Assembly: GCA_903870275.1 (NCBI GenBank)
Contig: CAIQCK010000101.1
Coordinates: 77,141 to 141,140, forward strand
Source of the DNA: an uncultured bacterium
GTDB lineage: Bacteria > Verrucomicrobiota > Verrucomicrobiia > CAIQCK01
DNA length: 64,000 bases
Direction of reading: 5' to 3'
Under the pieces are notes generated by a model. It saw only the letters and a list, made by a program, of their open reading frames with translations. It did no database searches and was not told the DNA's origin. Position 1 is the stretch's first letter. Each line of letters starts with the position of its first letter. Shown in pieces: positions 36,979-44,327 of this stretch. The translations under genes were made by a program, and so were the position numbers.

Positions 36979-37740
36979 ATGAAAACTGAATTGAACGGAC
37001 AAATCGCGCTCGTGACGGGCGCGGGCCAGGGCATCGGACGGGCCATCGCGCTCGCGCTCGCAGCGCACGGCGCGACGGTGGCCGTCAACGACGTGAAGCC
37101 CGAGAAGACCGACAAGGTTGTTGCGAAGATCGTCGCCAGCGGCGGCAAGGCCGTGTCGGCGTGCGCGGATGTTTCGCAGCGCGACGACGTGGAGCGAATG
37201 GTTGGCGGCATCGTGAAGCCGTTTGGCCGGCTTGACATCCTCGTCAACGGCGCGCGCGTCGAGCCTCCGCGACCGGTGGGGATGTCGGCAGAGGATTGGT
37301 GGGACCGCGTGCTCGACGTGGACCTGAAGGGCGCGTGGCTTTGCTCGATGGCCGCGCTGGAGCCAATGAAGCGCCAGCAGTTCGGCCGCATCATCAACAT
37401 TTCGTCCATCCAGGCTTTCGCCGGCAACGGCGAAGAAGAGTGGATCGCCTACAGTTGCGCGAAGGCCGGCATGGGCGGACTGACCCGCTCGCTGGCGCAG
37501 GCCGGCCTGAAGCTCGGCATCACCGCGAATGCCATCGCGCCCGATTACATCGAGACCGAGGTCATGGAAGCGCGCTGGGGACGCGAGAAGATGAAAGAGT
37601 ATGCCGCCGGCGTTCCGATCGGTCGTGCCGGACGACCGGATGAAGTCGCCGAGACGGTATTGTTTCTCGTGAAGTCCGGTTTTATCACCGGCGAAACCAT
37701 TTTCCTTACAGGAGGAAGATTTGTGATTGGTAATCGGTAA
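36979..37740 (+). CDS. Short-chain dehydrogenase/reductase, second copy
   Basis: 253 residues. I start at ATG 36979, preceded by AGGA (36973-36976), not the in-frame ATG 36928, because the SDR fold begins L-N-G-Q-I-A-L-V-T-G-A-G-Q-G-I-G. The catalytic Y-S-C-A-K (Tyr158, Lys162) is intact. The usual N-N-A-G is altered to N-G-A-R. It precedes an MR-subgroup dehydratase, repeating the SDR-plus-dehydratase layout seen at 25128-26941, so a sugar-acid oxidation or reduction role is likely. Its last codons are formed by inverted heptanucleotide repeat units (37724-37744), which may have replaced the original C-terminus. Confidence 0.8.
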   Translation: MKTELNGQIALVTGAGQGIGRAIALALAAHGATVAVNDVKPEKTDKVVAKIVASGGKAVSACADVSQRDDVERMVGGIVKPFGRLDILVNGARVEPPRPVGMSAEDWWDRVLDVDLKGAWLCSMAALEPMKRQQFGRIINISSIQAFAGNGEEEWIAYSCAKAGMGGLTRSLAQAGLKLGITANAIAPDYIETEVMEARWGREKMKEYAAGVPIGRAGRPDEVAETVLFLVKSGFITGETIFLTGGRFVIGNR

Positions 37741-37744
37741 CTGG
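37724..37744 (-). repeat. Three heptanucleotide units, inverted, overlapping the SDR 3' end
   Basis: Read on the minus strand, these bases are CCAGTTA, CCGATTA, CCAATCA, the same 7-bp unit as the array at 37764-37819 but in opposite orientation. GTGATTGG (37723-37730) can pair with CCAATCAC (37764-37771). Confidence 0.75.
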
Positions 37745-37763
37745 AGGTTTGCATCAACAACTA

Positions 37764-37819
37764 CCAATCACTAATCACCAATCACTAATCACCAATTACC
37801 AGTCACCAGTCACCAATCT
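37764..37819 (+). repeat. Array of eight heptanucleotide repeats
   Basis: Eight units in perfect 7-bp phase: CCAATCA, CTAATCA, CCAATCA, CTAATCA, CCAATTA, CCAGTCA, CCAGTCA, CCAATCT. The array fills most of the 84 bp before the dehydratase ATG 37825, leaving five bases and no ribosome binding site. It resembles the short heptanucleotide tandem repeats known from some cyanobacteria and is too short for a CRISPR. Confidence 0.9.
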
Positions 37820-37824
37820 CGCCC

Positions 37825-38985
37825 ATGAAAATCACTTCCATCAAAACCTTTCTCTGCGACGCCTACCGTACGAACCTGTCGTTCGTAAAAATCGAGACCG
37901 ATGCCGGCGTCCACGGCTACGGCGAGATGACTCTCGAATTTCACGACCGCGCCGTCCTCGGCTGCATCGAAGACCTGACGCCGTCGTGGATCGGCCGCGA
38001 CCCGATGGACATCGAGGCGCTCTGGCACGATTCCTACCGCGACGCCTACTGGCGCGGCGGGCCGGTGCTCTCGACCTCGCTCGCCGCGTTGGAGATGGCG
38101 TGCTGGGACATCAAGGGCAAGGCGCTCGGCCAGCCCGTCTGGCAATTGCTCGGCGGCAAATGCCGCGACCGCGTGCGCTGCTACGCCAACGCGTGGTTCG
38201 TGCCCGCGAAAACGCCGGCCGAGTTCGCTGTGAAAGCGAAGGAAGCGGTCGCGCGCGGCTGGAAGGCGTTGAAGTGGGACCCGTTCGGCAGCGCGCATCG
38301 CGACATTACGCGCGCCGAACTGCTCAGCGCCGTGCGGTGCGTGGCGGCGGTGCGCGAGGCGGTCGGCGACACCGACCTGCTCATCGAAGGCCACGGCCGG
38401 TTCAACATCGAGAGCGCGTTGCGCATCGGCCAGGCGCTGGCGAAGTTCGACATCCTGTGGTTTGAGGAACCGCTCTTTCCGGAATTGCTTGACGCGCTGG
38501 CGGAACTGAAACGCCGCGTGCCAGTGCCCATCGCCGCGGGCGAGCGCATCTACACGCGCTTCCAGGCGCGCGAGTTCATCGAGAAACGCTGCGGCGATTT
38601 CATCCAGCCCGACATCAGCCGCGTCGGCATCAAGGAACTGCGACTCATCGGCGGCATGGCCGAGGCGGCTGGCGTGAGCTTCTGCCCTCACAACCCCGCC
38701 GGCCCGATCACCAACATGGCCACGCTCCACATTGCCGCCAGCACGCCGAACTTCTTCCTGCTGGAAACGATGGCCACCGACGTGCCGTGGCGCAGCGAAT
38801 TCAGCGACGAGGACGTCCGCATCGAGAACGGCGAGATGCTCATCCCGACGCGCCCCGGCCTTGGCATCGAGTTGAACGAAGCCGCGCTCGCGAAACACCC
38901 GCCGAAGCGGTATCACCTCCGCCACTATCGCGGCGACCTCACCGCCATCCGGCCGAGCGATGCGAAGGAGTGGTTCAAGCGGTGA
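37825..38985 (+). CDS. Enolase-superfamily (MR subgroup) sugar-acid dehydratase, galactonate-dehydratase-like
   Basis: 386 residues, cytoplasmic. Metal ligands are Glu188 (I-E-G-H-G), Glu214 (F-E-E-P) and Glu240 (G-E-R-I-Y), spaced 26 and 26 residues apart as in mandelate racemase relatives, and His289 in C-P-H-N-P-A-G-P-I is the expected general base. The Q-P-D-I-S-R-V-G strand supplies its Asp partner. This fits galactonate- or mannonate-type acid-sugar dehydratases, which yield 2-keto-3-deoxy acids. Together with the upstream SDR it could process hexonates released from the polysaccharide. It has no ribosome binding site; heptanucleotide repeats occupy that position. Confidence 0.85.
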   Translation: MKITSIKTFLCDAYRTNLSFVKIETDAGVHGYGEMTLEFHDRAVLGCIEDLTPSWIGRDPMDIEALWHDSYRDAYWRGGPVLSTSLAALEMACWDIKGKALGQPVWQLLGGKCRDRVRCYANAWFVPAKTPAEFAVKAKEAVARGWKALKWDPFGSAHRDITRAELLSAVRCVAAVREAVGDTDLLIEGHGRFNIESALRIGQALAKFDILWFEEPLFPELLDALAELKRRVPVPIAAGERIYTRFQAREFIEKRCGDFIQPDISRVGIKELRLIGGMAEAAGVSFCPHNPAGPITNMATLHIAASTPNFFLLETMATDVPWRSEFSDEDVRIENGEMLIPTRPGLGIELNEAALAKHPPKRYHLRHYRGDLTAIRPSDAKEWFKR

Positions 38986-39008
38986 AACAGTTGCAGTCGA
39001 ACGGTCTT

Positions 39009-41882
39009 ATGATTAACACAGTCACTCGTCTGGCTGCCGCAGTTACGCTTGCCACGGTGCTTGTGGCGGAAGTGCGCGCAGCGGAACCCATCGTGTTTCA
39101 TGTGGCGACCTGCGGTAACGACGCATGGTCCGGCAAACCGGCAAAGCCGAACAACGGAAATACCGACGGACCCTTTGCCACGGTTGAGCGCGCACGAGAT
39201 GCGATCCGAAGCCTGAAACAGGCCGGAAAGCTCCCGGCGGGCGGTGTCGTCGTCGAAATTCTTGCGGGCCGGTATGAGTTGTCCAAGCCCATCGAGTTGT
39301 CGGCGGAAGATTCCGGAACGGCTGAGTCCCCCATTATCTATCGCGCCCGGCAAGGCGATGCGGTTCACATCAGCGGCGGGCGCGTCATGACCGGCTGGAA
39401 GCCGGTGACCGATCCGGCCGTGGTCAATCGTTTGGACCCGGCTGCGCGCAGCAAGGTTTTTCAAGCCGACCTGCGCGCTCAGGGCATCACCGAATACGGC
39501 GATCTGGGACTGGATGCGGAGGCGGAACTGCAACTGTGGCTGGCCAGGGTTGATAACCAAGGCGAAGACGCGATGGGCAGTTCCTACGCAAGCCGGGGCA
39601 AGAAGGCCAGTCCGCGTCTCGAAGTCTTTTTCAATGACCAACCCATGCAGATTTCGCGCTGGCCGAACAATGACTTCATCACGATCCAGGAGGTGTTGGG
39701 CAAGACAGAGATCAATGTCCGCGGCACAAAGGGCTGCAAGGAAGGCATTTTTATCTATGAAGGGGATCGCCCGAGCCGTTGGGCCGCCGAACAAGATGCC
39801 TGGGTCGAGGGATATTGGTTTCGCGACTGGGCGATGCAACGTCAGAAGATCGCCTCCCTCGACACGGAGAAACGCATCATCTCCGTGCTGCCGCCGTATC
39901 ACGACTACGGCTATCGCAAGGGGCAATGGTTCCGCGGCTTCAATCTCCTGTGCGAGATCGATGAGCCGGGCGAGTGGTATATAGACCGGCAGGCGGGAAT
40001 TCTGTATTTCTGGCCGCCCGCCGAACTGGATCAAGGGCGTGTGGAAATCTCGATGGCTCCCAGACTGTTCACGCTGACCAACACATCGCACGTCACCCTT
40101 CGCGGCTTGTGGCTCGAAACGGCGCGCGGCACGGGCATCGCCATCAAAGGTGGACAGCAGTGCCGGGTTGTCGGCTGTACTTTCCGCAACTTGGGCAACC
40201 ACGCGGTCTCCATCTTCGATGGAAAAGAAAACGGAGTCGTCGGCTGCGACATGTACGGGATGGGCGGCGGCGGGATTTATCTCGTCGGCGGTGACCGGAA
40301 GACGCTCACGCCGGCGGGCCACTTCGCCGAGAACAATCACATCCATCATTTTGGCCGCTGGGACCGCATGTATCGGCCCGGTCTGTTCCTGAGCGGCGTG
40401 GGCCTGCGCGCGTCACACAACCTGATCCACGACGCGCCGCACTCGGCAATTCTCTTCGGCGGCAACGATCATCTGATCGAGTTCAACGAGATCCACAACG
40501 TCTGCTTCGAATCGCACGATTGCGGTGCCATCTATGCCGGACGAAGCTGGACACTGCGCGGTCATGTGATCCAACACAACTACCTCCATCACATTTACGG
40601 AAAATCGGGCGGTCCGTGCAACGGCATCTATCTTGACGACCTGTTCTCGTCGGCCACAGTGCAGGGCAACATTTTCTACCAGGTCCTGCGACCCGTGTTC
40701 ATCGGCGGCGGGAGGGACAACATCATCCAGAACAACGTGTTCGTGGATTGTCCCAAGGCGATGCACATTGATGCCCGCGCTCTCGGCTGGTGCGGTCCTC
40801 ATGCCGACGGGCGAATCAAGGAGGCGCAGGAGAAAGGCACGATCGCCGGGGTCCGCTACAAGGAGCCGCCGTTCAGCACGCGTTACCCGCAACTGGTCGG
40901 CCTGCTCGACGACGAACCGAAGAAGCCCAAGGGCAACATCGTCCGCCGAAACATCTTCTGGCAGGGTCAGGGCGAAAACCTTCGCCGCGTGGCCAACGGC
41001 CAGCCCATCAAAAACACATGGTGGGATGCCATCGAAGTCAAAATCAAGCCGTTGGTGAAAATCGAGGACAACCTGATCAACGAGAACCCGAAGTTCGTTG
41101 ATGAAAAGGCCGGCAACTTCCAACTTCGCGACGATTCACCGGCATGGAAGCTCGGCTTCCAGCGAATTCCCGTGGAGAAGATCGGGGTTTACAAGGACGA
41201 TTGCCGGGCGAACTGGCCCGTAAATCACCCAGTTCGTGTGATGACCGCCCCTGCAACGCTCAAGCTCTTGTTTCTGGGCAACAGCATCACATGGCATGGT
41301 CCCAAGCAGGACATCGGCTGGTCCGGCCACTGGGGAATGGCGGCCAGCGCGGAGGAAAAAGATTTCGCGCATCTCGTGGCGAAGGCTCTTTCCAAGACCA
41401 CGGGCGCCGCACCCGAAGTCATGATCAAGAACATCTCCGAATTCGAGCGGCAATACGCAACCTACGACGCGGACGCAAAGTTGAAGGACGCCTTCGGGTT
41501 CGGCGCCGATCTCATCGTCGTGGCCGTCGGGGAAAACGTGCCGGCCCTGAGTTCCGACGAAGCCAAGGGCCAATTCGCAAACAGTCTGGGAAAACTGTTG
41601 CGGGGCCTGAAGACTGACAAACGTCCCACCATTGTCGTGCGCAGTTGCTTCTGGGCAAACCCGGCCAAAGACCAGGTTCTCAAACAAACTTGTCAGGAAG
41701 TGGGCGGAATCTACGTGGACATCGGGCAGCTCGCTAAAGATGAATCCAATTATGCCCGGTCGGAGCGCAAGTTTGCGCATAACGGCGTTGCCGCGCATCC
41801 GGGCGATAAAGGAATGCAGGCCATTGCCAACGCAATTTTGGGAGCGATCAATAACCAACGCGGAAAGGGAACAGAAAAATGA
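39009..41882 (+). CDS. Secreted beta-helix protein fused to an SGNH/GDSL esterase domain
   Basis: 957 residues. ATG 39009 starts the signal peptide (residues 5-22); the longer open frame overlaps the preceding gene and is not coding. The mature protein opens F-H-V-A-T-C-G-N-D-A-W-S-G with P-F-A-T-V-E-R-A-R-D-A, as in the proteins at 6159 and 8572, and beta-helix coils with N-x-I/H-x-H repeats follow. Instead of CBM9 it ends in an SGNH domain (about 750-955), with F-L-G-N-S-I (Ser759) and A-A-H-P-G-D-K-G (His930). It may bind or cut a polyuronate and deacylate it at once. Its stop overlaps the next start by four bases (ATGA). Confidence 0.8.
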   Translation: MINTVTRLAAAVTLATVLVAEVRAAEPIVFHVATCGNDAWSGKPAKPNNGNTDGPFATVERARDAIRSLKQAGKLPAGGVVVEILAGRYELSKPIELSAEDSGTAESPIIYRARQGDAVHISGGRVMTGWKPVTDPAVVNRLDPAARSKVFQADLRAQGITEYGDLGLDAEAELQLWLARVDNQGEDAMGSSYASRGKKASPRLEVFFNDQPMQISRWPNNDFITIQEVLGKTEINVRGTKGCKEGIFIYEGDRPSRWAAEQDAWVEGYWFRDWAMQRQKIASLDTEKRIISVLPPYHDYGYRKGQWFRGFNLLCEIDEPGEWYIDRQAGILYFWPPAELDQGRVEISMAPRLFTLTNTSHVTLRGLWLETARGTGIAIKGGQQCRVVGCTFRNLGNHAVSIFDGKENGVVGCDMYGMGGGGIYLVGGDRKTLTPAGHFAENNHIHHFGRWDRMYRPGLFLSGVGLRASHNLIHDAPHSAILFGGNDHLIEFNEIHNVCFESHDCGAIYAGRSWTLRGHVIQHNYLHHIYGKSGGPCNGIYLDDLFSSATVQGNIFYQVLRPVFIGGGRDNIIQNNVFVDCPKAMHIDARALGWCGPHADGRIKEAQEKGTIAGVRYKEPPFSTRYPQLVGLLDDEPKKPKGNIVRRNIFWQGQGENLRRVANGQPIKNTWWDAIEVKIKPLVKIEDNLINENPKFVDEKAGNFQLRDDSPAWKLGFQRIPVEKIGVYKDDCRANWPVNHPVRVMTAPATLKLLFLGNSITWHGPKQDIGWSGHWGMAASAEEKDFAHLVAKALSKTTGAAPEVMIKNISEFERQYATYDADAKLKDAFGFGADLIVVAVGENVPALSSDEAKGQFANSLGKLLRGLKTDKRPTIVVRSCFWANPAKDQVLKQTCQEVGGIYVDIGQLAKDESNYARSERKFAHNGVAAHPGDKGMQAIANAILGAINNQRGKGTEK

Positions 41883-43006
41883 GAAAAGCGAATGCGTATG
41901 CAAAGGCGGTTCTGGCAGTCGGGTTGCTGGCTCTAGCCGGATGGGTTTGTGACGCCGGGGCGCAAGAGCCGAAACCTCGCATGAAGCTCGGCGCGTATTA
42001 CTTCGCGGGATGGGCGGGCCAGTGCGCGTTCGATGACGGCACGCCTGAGAACGCCTGGGCCAAGGGAATGCCGACGCATTACACCAAGAAGCTGGCCACA
42101 GAATTCGCGGGGCGCACGCCGATCTGGGGCTGGCGCGACGACACGACAGAGTTGATGGAGCGGCAGATCGCTCTCGCGGCCGACCACGGCGTGGCGTTCT
42201 TCTCGTTCTGCTGGTATTGGCACGACAACAAAGGCCCGATCAACGTCAAGTCCATCGAGGACGACCCGAAGCATCTCCCAATGCGCCTGTTCATGCAGGC
42301 AAAGAACAACAAGCGGATGGAGTTCTGCCTGCTGGTGGCGAATCACGGCGGGTTTGAGATCGTCGGGCTGGAGGCATGGAAACAGGCGGCCGACTATTGG
42401 ATAACCCTGTTCAAGCATCCGAGCTATCTGCGCGTGGAGGGCAAACCGCTGCTGGTGATTTTCTCGCCGCGAGGCGCCAACAAGGAGGGGCTGGCCTACT
42501 TGCAGGAGGCGGCGCGCAAGGCGGGTTTCCCCGGCGTGGCAGTCACGGGTTGTGCCAGCGGAAAATCCGAAGACGGGTTTTCAATACGGACGAACTATAA
42601 CGTGACGCCGAAGGGCACATGGGCCAGCAAGGCATCCGAAAAACACCCCTATCAGGAGTTGATCGAGGCAAACGTCCAGGCGTGGCACGGCACGCCCGAA
42701 CAACCGCTCATCCCGGTGGTGACGCAGGGGTGGGATCGGCGGCCCTGGGAAGGAATCGGAGGGCTTGGACCGAAGGGATCGGTGGTTTCGTGGTATTACG
42801 AGAAAGGCACGCCCGAGGTGTTTGGCGGTTTCCTCACGAAGATGGCGCAGTGGATGGATGCGAATCCGGCGCAGGTGACCAAAGACCGGCTGGCGCTGAT
42901 TTACGCGTGGAACGAGATCGGCGAAGGCGGCTGGCTCGTGCCCTGTCGCGATGACCCCGACAGCGCCTATCTGAAGGCCATCCGCCGCGTGGTTCTGGGC
43001 AAGTGA
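41879..43006 (+). CDS. Secreted WbsX/GH99-like protein
   Basis: 375 residues with a signal peptide (residues 9-27). G-A-Y-Y-F-A-G-W at the mature start, F-F-S-F-C-W-Y-W-H, V-E-G-K-P-L-L-V-I-F and A-W-N-E-I-G-E-G-G-W near the end are the marks of WbsX-type proteins related to GH99 endo-mannosidases. The N-E-x-x-E-G-G motif probably holds catalytic carboxylates. It is translationally coupled to the beta-helix/SGNH gene. WbsX domains in O-antigen clusters are cytoplasmic, whereas this one is exported, which supports a catabolic role. Confidence 0.78.
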   Translation: MRKANAYAKAVLAVGLLALAGWVCDAGAQEPKPRMKLGAYYFAGWAGQCAFDDGTPENAWAKGMPTHYTKKLATEFAGRTPIWGWRDDTTELMERQIALAADHGVAFFSFCWYWHDNKGPINVKSIEDDPKHLPMRLFMQAKNNKRMEFCLLVANHGGFEIVGLEAWKQAADYWITLFKHPSYLRVEGKPLLVIFSPRGANKEGLAYLQEAARKAGFPGVAVTGCASGKSEDGFSIRTNYNVTPKGTWASKASEKHPYQELIEANVQAWHGTPEQPLIPVVTQGWDRRPWEGIGGLGPKGSVVSWYYEKGTPEVFGGFLTKMAQWMDANPAQVTKDRLALIYAWNEIGEGGWLVPCRDDPDSAYLKAIRRVVLGK

Positions 43007-43031
43007 GTAAAGCCGACAGGAAGCACTTGCC

Positions 43032-44228
43032 ATGAAAACCAAACACACGTTGATGTTGCTTTGCGTGATGGCCGCGATGGGTATGCTCGCGCTTTGTACT
43101 GGTGAGGAACCCACCAAGAGTCGTCCGCTGGTCGGGGCGATTCGATGGGATGCCTGGTATGGGACTCTCCCGGCATCGGCACAGCTTCCGGTTTCGGTCC
43201 AGTATCCGGGGTTCGACGCCACGCGCAACCGAACGGTGAGCCAGGACCCGGGCAAGGAAACCCGGCGCGCGCTTGCGCCGGACACATGGCGTTACCGCTG
43301 GCCGTTCTTCACGACCTTGAACGCGGACGGCAGCGCGAAGGAGTTCAACGAAAACAAGCCCGACGTGATTGAGCAGGAGATCGAGCATGCCGTCCACGCT
43401 GGACTGAGCTACTGGGCATTCACCGCGTATCCCGAGAACTGTCCGCTGAGTTACACGCTCAAGACATTCCTGACCTGCAAAAACCGCGACAAACTCAAGT
43501 TCTGCCTCTTCCTACCGATGTGGCCGGCTTACGGGCGCATCGCGAACGAGGAGGTGGAACGGGCGTATTGGGCGCATGTGTTGCGAATGGTCCAACAACC
43601 CAACTACCTGAAGGTCGAAGGAAACCGTCCAGTGTTTTACATGGGGTTCCTGAACGACCCACTGATCGAGAAACTCCTCGACGGGCAATGGCAGAAGTTC
43701 TGCGGCAAACTGGCGAAGTGCGGTTTCGGAAAACCGTGGATTGCGATCTGTCACGGTGCCCCGAAAGCGGCCCAGCGATATTGCGACATGCTGCACGGCG
43801 ACGCGCTGAGCCAATATGCCGTTGGCGGCAACGCGAAGGCCGGATCGTTTTCTGAACTGGCGGCGCGCGCGGAGAAATTCTGGGAGGATTGCGCCGCAAC
43901 GGGCGCATCGGTCGCTCCGATCTGCATGGCCGGATGGGACCGCCGCCCGCGCGTGACGAACCCGGTCTCGTGGGAGGACTTTCATCTGAAACAAGGCGCC
44001 TTTGAGCTTTACTACAAATCGGGCACTCCCGACGAGATCGCCGCCCATATTGGGCGCGGCGTGTCGTGGTTCAAAAAGCATCCCGCCAGGAACGGCGCCG
44101 AGTTCGTGCTTATCTACGCGTGGAACGAGCTGGATGAAGGCGGCTGGCTCGTCCCTGTGCTTCCGCCGCCACGCGGCGAAGGCACGGCGCGGATTGACGC
44201 GCTCCGAAAAGTCCTCGTGACACGGTAG
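43032..44228 (+). CDS. Exported GH99-like (WbsX-related) protein
   Basis: 398 residues. The N-terminus is hydrophobic (residues 6-22, ending L-A-L-C-T-G-E), which could be a signal peptide or a weak lipobox with Cys22. The core follows the previous protein: G-A-I-R-W-D-A-W-Y, V-E-G-N-R-P-V-F-Y-M-G-F, M-A-G-W-D-R-R-P-R and I-Y-A-W-N-E-L-D-E-G-G-W-L-V-P. AGGAAG lies shortly before the ATG, 25 bp after the upstream stop, so it is in the same operon. With the proteins at 41879 and 58751 it makes three GH99-like paralogues in the window. Confidence 0.76.
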   Translation: MKTKHTLMLLCVMAAMGMLALCTGEEPTKSRPLVGAIRWDAWYGTLPASAQLPVSVQYPGFDATRNRTVSQDPGKETRRALAPDTWRYRWPFFTTLNADGSAKEFNENKPDVIEQEIEHAVHAGLSYWAFTAYPENCPLSYTLKTFLTCKNRDKLKFCLFLPMWPAYGRIANEEVERAYWAHVLRMVQQPNYLKVEGNRPVFYMGFLNDPLIEKLLDGQWQKFCGKLAKCGFGKPWIAICHGAPKAAQRYCDMLHGDALSQYAVGGNAKAGSFSELAARAEKFWEDCAATGASVAPICMAGWDRRPRVTNPVSWEDFHLKQGAFELYYKSGTPDEIAAHIGRGVSWFKKHPARNGAEFVLIYAWNELDEGGWLVPVLPPPRGEGTARIDALRKVLVTR

Positions 44229-44255
44229 GCCAGCCAATCCTTGCCACCACCTATT

Positions 44256-44320
44256 GCTGACCACATTTACACAGATGCGATTTTCGCCCCTTTACCACTT
44301 GGCGAGGCGTGACGCATACT
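44256..44320 (+). promoter_or_regulatory. Conserved promoter module, copy C
   Basis: The 43-bp block (44256-44298) matches copy A at 32 of 43 positions. TTTACC (44291-44296), 18 bp, CATACT (44315-44320), then seven bases to ATG 44328. No ribosome binding site. Confidence 0.7.
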
Positions 44321-44327
44321 GACGCAC

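Noticed and set aside
37764-37819. CRISPR array
   Set aside because: The unit is 7 bp with no spacers and there are no cas genes.
38787-39008. N-terminal extension of the beta-helix/SGNH gene
   Set aside because: It lies inside the dehydratase gene in another frame and is Arg/Pro-rich; the signal peptide starts at 39009.
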